This document shows positions 10,053 to 18,561 of a stretch of DNA of 42,876 nucleotides, in pieces. Both the position numbers and the translations under genes were made by a program. The notes under the pieces were generated by a model. It was not told the origin of the DNA, searched no databases, and saw only the letters and a program-made list of their open reading frames with translations. Numbering within the stretch: position 1 is the stretch's first letter; every line of letters begins with the position of its first letter. Source of the DNA: Acidimicrobiales bacterium (lineage in GTDB: Bacteria > Actinomycetota > Acidimicrobiia > Acidimicrobiales > DASWMK01); NCBI GenBank assembly GCA_036399815.1, contig DASWMK010000249.1:1-42876 (forward strand), given 5' to 3'.

Positions 10053-10845
10053 TGGCCACGCCGAGGGGCGCGAACAGGGCGACGATGGCGATCGCCCAGG
10101 CGATGGCGCCGAGCAGGTAGCCCCTCGTCGGGCCGCCCATCGAGAGCGCCCTGGCCGCCTCGACGGTGACCGACACCGGCTGCACGTCGTTGTAGGCCTG
10201 GAGCCAGCCCGGCATGGTCGCCTTGGGCACGAAGGCCGACGAGGCGAACACGAGCAGGGCGAGGATCGGGAACGAGCCGGCCTGGGCGGCCTCCGCGTTC
10301 GGGGCCCGCAGGCCGATCAGCACGAAAACCCACGACAGGGCGAACGAGAACGCCAGCAGCAGCAGGATCGAGGCGGCGAACGGCACCGGACCGGTGTGGA
10401 CTCGGAAGCCGACGGCGAACCCGACGCCGATCATCAGGAGGACGACGACGACGTTGCGGACGAGGTCGGCGACGGTGCGGCCGGCGATCACCGCCGAGCG
10501 GGCCATGGGCAGGGACCGGAAGCGCTCGATCATGCCCTTGTGCAGGTCCTCGGACAGGCCGATGCCGGTGCTGATCGAGCCGAAGGCGACCGTCTGGACG
10601 AACACGCCGGGCATCAGGAAGTCGACGTAGTCGAACCCCGGCGTGCGGATGGCGCCACCGAACACGTAGCGGAAGGTCAGCACGAAGATCACCGGCTGGA
10701 TCGTGCTGAACACGATCACCTCGGGCGTCCTCGACATGGCCTTGAGGTTGCGCCAGGTCACGGCGGCGGTGTCGGCCAGGGCGGTGGCGAGCGCCGAGCG
10801 GCGCTCCACGGTCGGCACGGCCGCGGGGGCGGTCACGGCGGCCAT
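10033..10845 (-). CDS. ABC-2 type permease, DrrB-like
   Basis: 270 residues from the ATG at 10845. About six hydrophobic segments follow an amphipathic N-terminus: VIVFSTIQPVIFVLTFRYVFGG, MPGVFVQTVAFGSISTGIGL, VVVVLLMIGVGFAVGF, ILLLLAFSFALSWVFVLIGL, FPILALLVFASSAF and YLLGAIAWAIAIVALFAPL. The EDLHKGMIERFRSLPMARSA loop is the characteristic ABC-2/DrrB cytoplasmic motif. It forms the membrane part of the exporter with the ATPase encoded immediately upstream; the ATPase stop and this start share one base (TGATG). By family it exports drugs or lipids. Confidence 0.92.
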   Translation of the reverse strand: MAAVTAPAAVPTVERRSALATALADTAAVTWRNLKAMSRTPEVIVFSTIQPVIFVLTFRYVFGGAIRTPGFDYVDFLMPGVFVQTVAFGSISTGIGLSEDLHKGMIERFRSLPMARSAVIAGRTVADLVRNVVVVLLMIGVGFAVGFRVHTGPVPFAASILLLLAFSFALSWVFVLIGLRAPNAEAAQAGSFPILALLVFASSAFVPKATMPGWLQAYNDVQPVSVTVEAARALSMGGPTRGYLLGAIAWAIAIVALFAPLGVARYRRST

Positions 10846-11813
10846 CAGCGGTCCTCCTCCTCGTCGTCGTCGGCGACCTCGGCGGGGCGCCCGGTCAGGG
10901 TCAGGAACACGTCGTCGAGGCTCGGCTCGCGGACGGTGAGGGCGGCCGGCTCGAGGCCGGCGGCGTCGAGGCGGCGGACGGTGGCGAGCAGGGCAGGGCC
11001 GCCGTCGGCCACCTTGACCTCGACGGTCCGGTCGTCGTCGCCGAGGTCCACGGGGCCGACGTCGGACAGCGCGTGCTTGGCCTGGTCGACGTCGCCGGGG
11101 CCGGCCAGCTCGACGTGGATGATCGTGGTGCCGAGGCGGGCCTTCAGCTCGGCGGCCGTCCCCTCGGCGATGACCCGGCCGTGGTCGACGACCATGATCC
11201 GGTCCGCCAGCCGGTCGACCTCCTCGAGGTACTGGGTGGTGAGGAGCAGGGTCGTGCCCTCGGCCTGGAGCTCCTCGATCACGCCCCACAGGTCGAGGCG
11301 GCTCCTGGGGTCGAGGCCGGTGGTCGGCTCGTCGAGGAACAGCACGGGCGGCCGGTGCACGAGGGCGGCGGCGAGGTCGAGGCGGCGGCGCATGCCGCCC
11401 GAGTAGGTCTTCACCGGCCGGTCGGCGGCGTCGGCCAGCCGGAAGCGGTCGAGCAGCTCGCCCGCCCTCGGCACGATCGAGCGGCGGGGCTGGTGGGTGA
11501 GCCGGCCGACCAGGATCAGGTTCTCCCGGCCGGTCAGGTTGTCGTCGACGGCGGCGAACTGGCCGGCCAGGCCGATGCGGGACCGCACCTCGCCGGCGTC
11601 GGCGACCACGTCGTGGCCGAGGATCGAGGCCCGGCCGGCGTCGGGCCGGATGATCGTGGTCAGGATGCGGACGGCGGTGGTCTTCCCGGCGCCGTTCGGG
11701 CCGAGCAGGCCGAGCACGGTCGCCGGCGGCACGGCGAGGTCGACCCCGTCGAGGGCCACGACCTTCCCGAACCGCTTGACGAGGCCCTCGGCCAGGATGG
11801 CGGGAGCGTCCAT
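10845..11813 (-). CDS. ABC exporter ATP-binding protein, DrrA-like
   Basis: 322 residues from the ATG at 11813; a GTG at 11822 is an alternative start, but its SD would be too close. Walker A is GPNGAGKTT (about 38-46), signature YSGGMRRRLDLAAAL, Walker B VLFLDEPTTGLDP, and the H-loop region reads TTQYLEEVDRLAD. The QYLEE motif and the C-terminal extension (about 225-310, TLTVREPSLDDVFLTLTG) are hallmarks of daunorubicin-resistance-type ATPases. The last residues are an acidic DDDEEEDR tail. The gene is divergent from a MarR regulator; the shared intergenic region holds an inverted repeat and TTGACA on this strand. It is probably repressed by that MarR. Confidence 0.93.
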   Translation of the reverse strand: MDAPAILAEGLVKRFGKVVALDGVDLAVPPATVLGLLGPNGAGKTTAVRILTTIIRPDAGRASILGHDVVADAGEVRSRIGLAGQFAAVDDNLTGRENLILVGRLTHQPRRSIVPRAGELLDRFRLADAADRPVKTYSGGMRRRLDLAAALVHRPPVLFLDEPTTGLDPRSRLDLWGVIEELQAEGTTLLLTTQYLEEVDRLADRIMVVDHGRVIAEGTAAELKARLGTTIIHVELAGPGDVDQAKHALSDVGPVDLGDDDRTVEVKVADGGPALLATVRRLDAAGLEPAALTVREPSLDDVFLTLTGRPAEVADDDEEEDR

Positions 11814-11836
11814 GGCCGTCACCCTCGCGCCGATGC

Positions 11837-11867
11837 TTGAGTGATGTCAACCGTTTGCTTCGCTCAA
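11837..11867. promoter_or_regulatory. Probable MarR operator in the divergent promoter
   Basis: TTGAGTGATG (11837-11846) and CTTCGCTCAA (11858-11867) form an imperfect inverted repeat, 8 of 10 paired. The left arm itself begins a TTGA-N6-TCAA palindrome. The site lies between the ABC operon start and the marR -10 box, and overlaps TTGACA on the minus strand (11845-11850). The role is inferred from position and symmetry. Confidence 0.55.
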
Positions 11868-11890
11868 CGGATCGGCGGTACGCTGGTCCT

Positions 11891-12319
11891 GTGGCCTCGA
11901 AGGAGGAGTCGGCCCGCGCCGCCTGGGGCGCCCTGACCCGCCTGTGGTTCAGCGACGAGCTCCACACCCAGCTCCACCGGGCCGTCGAGGCCGCGGGGCT
12001 TCCCCACCCCGGCGCCCTCAAGGCGCTCATGCACCTCGACGAGGACCGGGCGCCGGCGATGCGGTGGCTGGCCGAGCAGCTCCGCTGCGACGCCTCCTAC
12101 GTCACCAGCCTGGTCGACCACCTGGAGGACCTGGAGCTGGTCGAGCGGCAGGTGTCGCCGACCGACCGGCGGGTGAAGCTCGTCCACCTCACCCCGGCCG
12201 GCCGGGCGGCGAGGGACAAGGCCAGGGACGTGCTGACCACCCCGCTCCCCGCCTTCGACCGCCTGACCGACGCGGAGGCGACGGCCCTGGCCCGCATCCT
12301 CGGCAAGCTGCTCGGTTGA
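11891..12319 (+). CDS. MarR-family transcriptional regulator
   Basis: 142 residues from the GTG at 11891. TACGCT at 11879-11884 ends 6 nt before it, so the mRNA is probably leaderless. The winged helix-turn-helix spans about residues 45-110: PAMRWLAEQLRCDASYVTSLVDHLEDLELVERQ, followed by the wing SPTDRRVKLVHLTPAG, the DxRxxxLxLT signature of the family. N- and C-terminal helices dimerise. The divergent position opposite the DrrAB-like exporter indicates local control of efflux, with de-repression by a bound substrate (family knowledge plus inference). Confidence 0.92.
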   Translation: MASKEESARAAWGALTRLWFSDELHTQLHRAVEAAGLPHPGALKALMHLDEDRAPAMRWLAEQLRCDASYVTSLVDHLEDLELVERQVSPTDRRVKLVHLTPAGRAARDKARDVLTTPLPAFDRLTDAEATALARILGKLLG

Positions 12320-12353
12320 CGGGCGCCGCCCGCGGACTTGGCAAGCTGCCGGG

Positions 12354-13142
12354 GTGACGAGCGAGGAGCCGCTCTACCGGCGGGTCGACGGGCGGGTCGT
12401 GCCGTCGGGCCACACGACGGGTCCGTGGGACCCGGGCAGCCAGCACGCCGGCGCCCCGGCCGCCCTGCTGGCCGGGGCCGTCGAGGCCGCCGTCCCCGAG
12501 GGCATGGACGTCGTCCGCCTCGCCTACGAGGTCAACCGGCCGGTGCCGGTCGCCCCGGCCGACCTGCGCGTGGAGGTGACCCGGCCGGGCCGGCGGGTGT
12601 GCGGGGCGCGGGCCGAGCTGCTCGTGGCCGGCGACGTGCTGATCGCCCTGTCCGCCGTGGCCGTGCGCAGGGGCGACACGGCCGACGCCGCGGCGGACGG
12701 TGGCCCGCCGACCTTCCCCGGCCCGCTCGAGGCGCCCAGGGCCCGCTGGGGCTTCGGCGCCACCGAGGGCGACGCCTTCCACCTCACCGGGGTCGACGTC
12801 CGCGCCGTGCAGGGCCGGCCGGACGCGCCCGGCCCGGCCACCGCCTGGTTCCGCCTGACCCGGCCGGTGCTCGACGGCGACGGCCCGTCGCCCGTGCAGC
12901 GGGTGGCGGCGGCCGCCGACTTCGCCAACGGGCTGTCCTGGGTGGTCGACCCGGCCGACTGGCTGTTCGTCAACGTCGACCTCACCATCCACCTGGCCCG
13001 GCCGCCGGTCGGCGAGTGGGTGGCGATCGACGCGTCGACCACGCTCGGCCCGGCCGGCGCCGGGTGGGCTGAGGCCGCCATCTGGGACGAGCGGGGCCGG
13101 GTCGGCCGCTGCGCGCAGGCCCTCTACGTCGCCCGGCGTTAG
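12354..13142 (+). CDS. Thioesterase-family (double hot-dog) protein
   Basis: 262 residues from the GTG at 12354. CAAGCT ends 6 nt upstream, fitting a leaderless start. The N-terminal half (GPWDPGSQHAGAPAALLAGAVE, followed by VNRPVPVAPADLRVEV) and the C-terminal half (AAAADFANGLSWV, FVNVDLTIHLARPPVGEWVAID, GWAEAAIWDERGRVGRCAQALYV) each have the hot-dog helix-plus-sheet pattern of TesB-type acyl-CoA thioesterases in actinobacteria. It likely hydrolyses a CoA thioester; the chain length is unknown. Ten bp separate it from the following alpha/beta hydrolase, whose promoter-like TAGCGT includes this gene's stop codon. Confidence 0.82.
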   Translation: MTSEEPLYRRVDGRVVPSGHTTGPWDPGSQHAGAPAALLAGAVEAAVPEGMDVVRLAYEVNRPVPVAPADLRVEVTRPGRRVCGARAELLVAGDVLIALSAVAVRRGDTADAAADGGPPTFPGPLEAPRARWGFGATEGDAFHLTGVDVRAVQGRPDAPGPATAWFRLTRPVLDGDGPSPVQRVAAAADFANGLSWVVDPADWLFVNVDLTIHLARPPVGEWVAIDASTTLGPAGAGWAEAAIWDERGRVGRCAQALYVARR

Positions 13143-13152
13143 CGTCGGCCCG

Positions 13153-13854
13153 ATGGAGATCGTGCTGATCCCGGGCTTCTGGCTCGACGCCTCGTCGTGG
13201 GACGGCGTCACCCCGGTGCTGGAACGGGCCGGCCACCGCGTGCGCGCCCTGACCCTGCCCGGCCTCGAGTCGCCCGACGCCGACCGAGCCGGCATCGGCC
13301 TGCGCGACCACGTCGACGCCGTCGTCGCCGCCGTGGACGAGGCCGACGGGCCGGTCGTGCTCGTCGGGCACTCCGGGGGCGGCGCCATCGCCCACGCCGT
13401 CGCCGACGCCCGGCCCGACCGGGTGGCCCGGGTGGTGTACGTCGACTCCGGCCCGCTCGGCGACGGCGGCTCGATCAACGACGAGCTGCCCGAGGCCGGT
13501 GGCGAGATCCCGCTCCCCGACTGGTCGGCGTTCGACGAGGAGGACCTGCGCGACCTCGACGACGAGCTGCGGGCCGCCTTCCGGGCCAGGGCCGTCCCCC
13601 AGCCGGCCGGCGTGGCCCGCGACCCGCAGGTGCTGTCCGACGAGCGGCGCTACGACGTGCCGGCAACGGTCATCGCCTGCGAGTTCCCGAGCGAGCAGCT
13701 GCGCGAGTGGATCGCCGCCGGCCACCCCTACGTCGCCGAGCTGGCGGCCCTGCGCGACGTCGAGTACGTCGACCTGCCCACCGGCCACTGGCCCCAGTTC
13801 ACGAGGCCGGCCGAGCTGGCCGACGCCATCCTCGCCGCCGTCGACCGGAGCTGA
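13153..13854 (+). CDS. Alpha/beta hydrolase (esterase-like)
   Basis: 233 residues. It starts directly with the first core strand MEIVLIPGFWLDASSWDGV. The nucleophile elbow is VLVGHSGGGAIAH with Ser74, and the catalytic His is in TGHWPQF (about 212). The fold matches small cytoplasmic esterases of the MhpC/HsaD-like superfamily, with a short cap rich in acidic residues (WSAFDEEDLRDLDDELR). TAGCGT ends 7 nt before the ATG, suggesting a leaderless transcript of its own, although it lies only 10 bp behind the thioesterase. It is convergent with the FAH gene, with 3 bp between stops. Confidence 0.87.
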   Translation: MEIVLIPGFWLDASSWDGVTPVLERAGHRVRALTLPGLESPDADRAGIGLRDHVDAVVAAVDEADGPVVLVGHSGGGAIAHAVADARPDRVARVVYVDSGPLGDGGSINDELPEAGGEIPLPDWSAFDEEDLRDLDDELRAAFRARAVPQPAGVARDPQVLSDERRYDVPATVIACEFPSEQLREWIAAGHPYVAELAALRDVEYVDLPTGHWPQFTRPAELADAILAAVDRS

Positions 13855-13857
13855 CGC

Positions 13858-14766
13858 TCAGGGCCCCCCGTTGCCGGCCGGCACCGCGCTGTCGGCCGAC
13901 GTCTCGCCGGCCAGGGGCGGCGGCTCGGCCTCCACCGGGTTCTCGATGGTGCCGACCCCCTCGACCTCGATGCGCACGACGTCGCCGGGCACCAGCCAGC
14001 TGGCCGGGTCCATGGCGAAGCCGACGCCGGCCGGCGTGCCGGTGGCGAGCACGTCGCCCGGCTCGAGGGTGAACGCCGTCGTGAGGTGCTCGACCATGGC
14101 CCAGCAGTCGAAGATGAGGTCGTCGGTCCTCGCGTCCTGGCGCAGCTCGCCGTTCACCCACGTGCGCAGGCGGAGGCCGTGCGGGTCGCCCAGCTCGTCG
14201 GTGGTGACGACCCACGGGCCGACCGGGCCGTGGGTGTCGAAGGACTTCCCCATCGTCCAGGTCGGCGACCGGAACTGCCAGTCGCGCACGCTGACGTCGT
14301 CGACCACGCAGAACCCGGCGACGACCTCGGCCGCCCTGGCCGCCGGGACGTGGCGGCAGCGCCGCCCGATCACGATCCCGAGCTCGCCCTCGTAGTCGAC
14401 CTTGGTGGACACGACCGGCACCTGGATGGGGTCCCGAGGGCCGGTCACGCACGTCGACTGCTTGTTGAACCAGACCTGGTGGGGCGGCGGCTCGCCGCCC
14501 GACTCGCGGACGTGGTCGGCGTAGTTGAGGCCGATGGCGAGGAACTTCGGCGGCCGGAGGACGGGCGGGCCGAGCAGGGCCTCGTCGAGCGGGTGGCGGG
14601 GGGCGCGCCGGGCCGCGGCGGCGACGGCGTCGAGCGCGCCGCCGGCCAGCACGGCACCGACGTCGGGGCCGAGGCGGGGGTCGGCGGCGGTCACGTCGGC
14701 CACCTCGTCGCCGTCGACCACGACGACGTGCGGCCCCTCGGGCGTGCGCAGGGTGGCGAGCTTCAC
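13858..14766 (-). CDS. Fumarylacetoacetate hydrolase (FAH)-family protein
   Basis: 302 residues from the GTG at 14766. The N-terminal 65 residues form the small FAH N-domain. The catalytic domain has FLAIGLNYADHVRESG (about 75-90), the metal site VDYEGELGIVIG (E126, E128) and FCVVDDVSVRDWQF with the third acidic ligand. It ends with GDVLATGTPAGVGFAMDP and LVPGDVVRIEVEGVGTIENPV. Family members cleave or isomerise fumarylpyruvate, acylpyruvates or 2-hydroxyhepta-2,4-diene-dioates in aromatic catabolism. The exact substrate is unknown, and no other ring-cleavage genes are adjacent. Confidence 0.92.
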   Translation of the reverse strand: MKLATLRTPEGPHVVVVDGDEVADVTAADPRLGPDVGAVLAGGALDAVAAAARRAPRHPLDEALLGPPVLRPPKFLAIGLNYADHVRESGGEPPPHQVWFNKQSTCVTGPRDPIQVPVVSTKVDYEGELGIVIGRRCRHVPAARAAEVVAGFCVVDDVSVRDWQFRSPTWTMGKSFDTHGPVGPWVVTTDELGDPHGLRLRTWVNGELRQDARTDDLIFDCWAMVEHLTTAFTLEPGDVLATGTPAGVGFAMDPASWLVPGDVVRIEVEGVGTIENPVEAEPPPLAGETSADSAVPAGNGGP

Positions 14767-14784
14767 GCCGCCGTGCCTACCACC

Positions 14785-15753
14785 TCAGGCCGGCACCGGC
14801 CCGGCCGCGGCGGCGCGCCGGTGGGCGGCGGCGATGGCGTCGGCCACCTCCGCCGTCGCCTCGTACGGGAGCATGTGGCCGGCCCCCTTGACGACGACCA
14901 GGCGGGCACCGGGGATGGCGGCGGCGATCGCCCGCGCGTGCGACGGCGGGGTCATGAGGTCGCGGCTGCCGACGACGACCGTGGTGGGCAGGCCGATCGA
15001 ACGGATGCGGTCCCGCAGGTCCATGCCGAGCAGGGCGCGCAGGTGGGACGCCCGCACGGTCGCGGCCGTGGCCACGAAGGCGTCCCGGCTGGCCAGCAGC
15101 GCCGCCCGCCCGGCGTGGCGGCCGTGGACCCCCCGGACGAGCACGTGGCCGGGGCGCGAGCCGAGGACCCGCTCGACGACCGGCGAGGCGACCACGGCCG
15201 GCGCCACCCTGGCCGACATGGGGACGCGGGCGAGGGCGCCCGACGACGTGGCCACCAGCACCAGCGCCCGGAGGCGCTCCCTGGCCACGTCGGGGTGGTC
15301 GACGGCGAAGGCCATCGCCGTCATGCCGCCCATCGAGTGGCCGGCGAGCACGGCGTCGCGGGCGTCGACCGCCTCCAGCACCTCGCACAGGTCGGCGCCG
15401 AGGCGGCTCACGTCCACCTCCGCCTCGGGGGCCGTGGACCGCCCGTGCCCGCGGTGGTCGTAGCGGACGACCCGGTAGCCGTCCTCCACGAGGCGGGCGG
15501 CCACCGGCGCCCACGTGTCCATGTTCCCGGTCCAGCAGTGGGACAGGACGACGGTCGGCCGGTCCGGCTCCTCGGGGCCGGCGACGTGCACGTGGAGGGC
15601 GGCGCCGTCGGTGGTGACGACCGTGGTCTCCGTCCCGCCCTCGAGGGCGGGGATGGCGTCGTCGACGGCGCGCCGGCGGCGGGCGGCGACGACGGCGGCG
15701 GCACCGGCGCCGACGGCGGCCAACCCGGCGGCGACGGCGGTGCGGCGCCTCAC
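14785..15753 (-). CDS. Membrane-anchored alpha/beta hydrolase
   Basis: 322 residues from the GTG at 15753, with GAGGGG upstream. A short hydrophobic segment flanked by arginines (RRRTAVAAGLAAVGAGAA, then VVAARRRR) fits a signal anchor or uncleaved signal peptide, so the enzyme probably faces outward or is membrane-bound. The hydrolase core has VVLSHCWTGN, VRYDHRGHGRS, the elbow LAGHSMGGMTAM (Ser140), VVVGSRDLMTPPSHA with the acid, and GAGHMLPYE with the His. The HGRST and GHSMGG patterns are common in actinobacterial lipid or ester hydrolases. An 83-bp gap separates it from the MFS gene upstream. Confidence 0.87.
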   Translation of the reverse strand: MRRRTAVAAGLAAVGAGAAAVVAARRRRAVDDAIPALEGGTETTVVTTDGAALHVHVAGPEEPDRPTVVLSHCWTGNMDTWAPVAARLVEDGYRVVRYDHRGHGRSTAPEAEVDVSRLGADLCEVLEAVDARDAVLAGHSMGGMTAMAFAVDHPDVARERLRALVLVATSSGALARVPMSARVAPAVVASPVVERVLGSRPGHVLVRGVHGRHAGRAALLASRDAFVATAATVRASHLRALLGMDLRDRIRSIGLPTTVVVGSRDLMTPPSHARAIAAAIPGARLVVVKGAGHMLPYEATAEVADAIAAAHRRAAAAGPVPA

Positions 15754-15836
15754 GCCCCACCCCTCACCGGCGCTCGTGCTCCGTCCCGGTCCACCTCGGC
15801 CATCCGTCCTCCGGTCTCGTCGACGTCCTCCCCGTC

Positions 15837-17291
15837 CTACCCGACCCGGGCGGGACCGGCGGCCGCCCGCCTCCGGCCGACGGCGACGGCGCCGAGGACG
15901 GCGACGGCGAGGGCCGCCCAGGCGGCGACGTAGGCGAAGGCCACCCCGGGGCCGGCGGCCGTCCACAGCAGGCCGGCGACGCCGCTGGCGGCCAGGTTGC
16001 CGCCGCTCTGGACGGCGGCCACGAGGCCGAACGCCGAGCCCCGGAGGCCGGGCGGCGCCAGCGCGGCGACGGCCGCGTGCTCGGCCGTCTCGGCCGACGC
16101 GATGCCGAGGCCGGCGAGGAGGAACCAGGGGGCCAGCCCGGCCACCGACGCCGGCCCGGCCGCCAGCCCGGCGTAGGCGGCGGCCAGCAGCCCGGCGCCG
16201 GCGACGAGCACGGGCAGCGGGCCGCGGCGGTCGACGGCCCGCCCGGCGGCCACGCTCCACCCGGTGGCGGCCGCGTTGTAGGCGACGTAGAGGCCGAGCG
16301 CCTCGTCCCGCCCGACGAGCTCGGTGGCCCGGAGGATCAGCAGGGTGGCGGCCACGTTGCCGAGCTCGAAGGCGGCGATGCCGGCCATGACCGGGCCGAG
16401 GTCGCCGCGGAGGACGGGCCGGACCCGGATGCGCAGGGGCGGCCGGCCGGGCTGGCGGGCGACCGGGGCGGCGTGGCGGGCGGCGTCGGCGATGGCGACG
16501 GCGGCGAGCAGGCCGGGGATGGCGGAGAGCCCGATGGCGGCCCGGACGCCCACGGCGGCGACGAGGGCGATGGCGAGGAGCGGGCCGACGATGGCGCCGA
16601 GGTTGTCCATGGCCCGCTCGAAGCCGTAGGCCCGGCCGTACGTGCCGGGCCGGCTGACCTCGGCGAGGAGCGCATTGCGGGCCGGCGACCGGAGGCCCCT
16701 CGCCGCCCACGCCCCGGCCCGGAGCGCGCCGGCCTGGAGGGGCGTGGCCGCCGCGCCGATGGCGCCGGAGAGGACGGCGGTCGACGCGTAGCCGCCGACG
16801 GCGACGGCCCGCCGGCGTCCCGGGTCGTCGGCCAGCGGCCCGCCGGCCAGCCGGGCGAGGCCGGCCAGGCCGTCGGCCACCCCCTCGACCAGCCCGAGGG
16901 CCGATGCCGGCGCCCCGAGGGTCGAGGTGAGGAACGACGGCAGCAGCGACGTCGGCACCTCGTGGCCGACGTCCTGGAGGAAGCTCGCCGTCCCGATCCC
17001 GACGACCCCCCGCGTCAACCACGGCCCCGCCGCCTCGGCCGGCGCGGCGCTCCCGTCGCCCGGCGGGCCGGCCCGCTCGACCGCCCCGTCGCCCCGGTCG
17101 ACTCCGGCTCGCCCGGCGGGCCCGGTGACCTCCGCCCCGCCCGCCCCGTCGCCGGCCGGCCCGGCCCGCCCGGCAGCGCGATCGGCGCGGCCCCCGTCGG
17201 CCCGCCCGGCCCGCCCGGCAGGCCCGGTCGCGTCCGGCCGGTCGGCGCGCCCAGCCGCCTCGAGCGGCTCGCCCGCGTCGCCGGGCACCAC
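15837..17291 (-). CDS. MFS transporter with long low-complexity N-terminal tail
   Basis: About 484 residues from the GTG at 17291; a CTG at the end of the M20 gene is a less likely start. Residues 1 to about 90 are almost entirely Gly, Ala, Asp, Arg, Pro and Glu in collagen-like triplets (GPAGRAGRADGG). Eleven to twelve membrane helices follow, starting WLTRGVVGIGTASFLQDVGHEV. The SFLQDVGHEVPTSLLPSFL opening, GLVEGVADGLAGLARLAGGPLAD and GRAYGFERAMDNLGAIVGPL place it in a class of 12-TM MFS permeases of unknown substrate. It lies 53 bp behind the M20 gene on the same strand, so peptide- or amide-derived cargo is possible (inference). Confidence 0.8.
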   Translation of the reverse strand: MVPGDAGEPLEAAGRADRPDATGPAGRAGRADGGRADRAAGRAGPAGDGAGGAEVTGPAGRAGVDRGDGAVERAGPPGDGSAAPAEAAGPWLTRGVVGIGTASFLQDVGHEVPTSLLPSFLTSTLGAPASALGLVEGVADGLAGLARLAGGPLADDPGRRRAVAVGGYASTAVLSGAIGAAATPLQAGALRAGAWAARGLRSPARNALLAEVSRPGTYGRAYGFERAMDNLGAIVGPLLAIALVAAVGVRAAIGLSAIPGLLAAVAIADAARHAAPVARQPGRPPLRIRVRPVLRGDLGPVMAGIAAFELGNVAATLLILRATELVGRDEALGLYVAYNAAATGWSVAAGRAVDRRGPLPVLVAGAGLLAAAYAGLAAGPASVAGLAPWFLLAGLGIASAETAEHAAVAALAPPGLRGSAFGLVAAVQSGGNLAASGVAGLLWTAAGPGVAFAYVAAWAALAVAVLGAVAVGRRRAAAGPARVG

Positions 17292-17344
17292 GCCGTCGGT
17301 CCGGTCGGCGGGCTCCGCAGGCCCGGACGGCTCGGCGGGCCGGC

Positions 17345-18538
17345 TCAGCCCCTGGCCATCCGGCGGAGGGCCAGCTCCGCGTAGAGGGCGGCGCCGTCGG
17401 CGAGCACGGCGTCGTCGAAGGCGGCGTGCGGCGAGTGGTTGTTGGGCGCCACCGACGGGTCGCGGTCGGGCGGCGTCGCCCCGAGGAACAGCATCGCCCC
17501 GGGCACCGCCTCGATGACCCGCGAGAAGTCCTCGGACCCGGTGAGCGGGCGCTCCATCTCGGCGAACCGGTCGGCGCCGAACAGCTCGGCGGCCACCTCG
17601 CCGGCGAACGCCGCCTCGGTCCCGTCGTTGACGGTGAGCGGGTACTCGGTCTTGTAGTTGGCGTCGACCTCGAGCCCGTGGGCGGCGGCGATCCCCTCGC
17701 ACATCCGCACGGCCGACGACCTGATGCGGTCCCGCACGGCCGAGTCGAACGTCCGGATGGTGGCGTCGAAGGTGGCGTCCTCGGGGATCACGTTGGCCTT
17801 GGTGCCGGCGTGGAAGCTGCCGACCGTGATGACGGCGACGTCGAAGGCGTCGATGCGCCTCGTCAGCATGGTCTGGAGGGCGAGCACCATCTCGCAGGCC
17901 GCCGGCACCGGGTCGTTGGCCCGGTGGGGCGCCGACCCGTGGCCGCCCGCGCCCTTCACCCGCACGGTCAGCCCGTCCGACGCCGCCATCATCGGCCCCG
18001 GCCGGGTCACGAACATCCCGCGGGGCCACATCGACGAGGCGACGTGGATGGCGTAGGCGGCCGCCGGCCGCTCGCCGGCGACGTCCAGCACCCCCTCCTC
18101 GATCATGTAGCCGGCGCCGTCCCACCCCTCCTCGCCGGGCTGGAACATGAACACCACGTCGCCGGTCAGCTCCTCGCGGCGGGCCGACAGCAGCTCGGCC
18201 GCGCCGACGAGCATCGTCGTGTGCAGGTCGTGGCCGCAGGCGTGCATGGTGGCGTCGTCCTCGGACCGGTAGTCGACGTCGACCTGCTCGGTCACCGGGA
18301 GCGCGTCCATGTCGCCCCGGAGGAGGACGGTCGGCCCCGGCCGGCCGCCCCGGAGCACGCCGACCACCGAGGTCAGCGACCGGCCGGTCGTGATCTCGAG
18401 CGGCAGCCCGTCGAGGGCGCCGAGCACCCGCTCCTGGGTCATGGGGAGGTTCAGGCCGATCTCGGGGTGGCGGTGCAGGGTGCGCCGCAGCTCCACCAGG
18501 TCACCGGCCATCGCCACGGCGTCGTCGTGCACGGTCAT
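17345..18538 (-). CDS. M20 family amidohydrolase/peptidase
   Basis: 397 residues from the ATG at 18538. TACAGT lies 6 nt upstream on the minus strand, so the start is probably leaderless. Metal-binding and catalytic motifs: GDMDALPVTE (D78), MHACGHDLHTTM (H103, D104, H106), PGEEGWDGAGYMIEEG (catalytic Glu and ligand), an AYAIHVAS strand, and GSEDFSRV near the C-terminus. A dimerisation lid with GHGSAPHRANDPV lies between. The layout fits the hippurate hydrolase/IAA-amino-acid hydrolase branch, which splits N-acyl amino acids. There is no signal peptide. The MFS gene follows, perhaps for uptake of products or export. Confidence 0.93.
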   Translation of the reverse strand: MTVHDDAVAMAGDLVELRRTLHRHPEIGLNLPMTQERVLGALDGLPLEITTGRSLTSVVGVLRGGRPGPTVLLRGDMDALPVTEQVDVDYRSEDDATMHACGHDLHTTMLVGAAELLSARREELTGDVVFMFQPGEEGWDGAGYMIEEGVLDVAGERPAAAYAIHVASSMWPRGMFVTRPGPMMAASDGLTVRVKGAGGHGSAPHRANDPVPAACEMVLALQTMLTRRIDAFDVAVITVGSFHAGTKANVIPEDATFDATIRTFDSAVRDRIRSSAVRMCEGIAAAHGLEVDANYKTEYPLTVNDGTEAAFAGEVAAELFGADRFAEMERPLTGSEDFSRVIEAVPGAMLFLGATPPDRDPSVAPNNHSPHAAFDDAVLADGAALYAELALRRMARG

Positions 18539-18561
18539 GGGGCGACTGTACGGGCGGGCGG

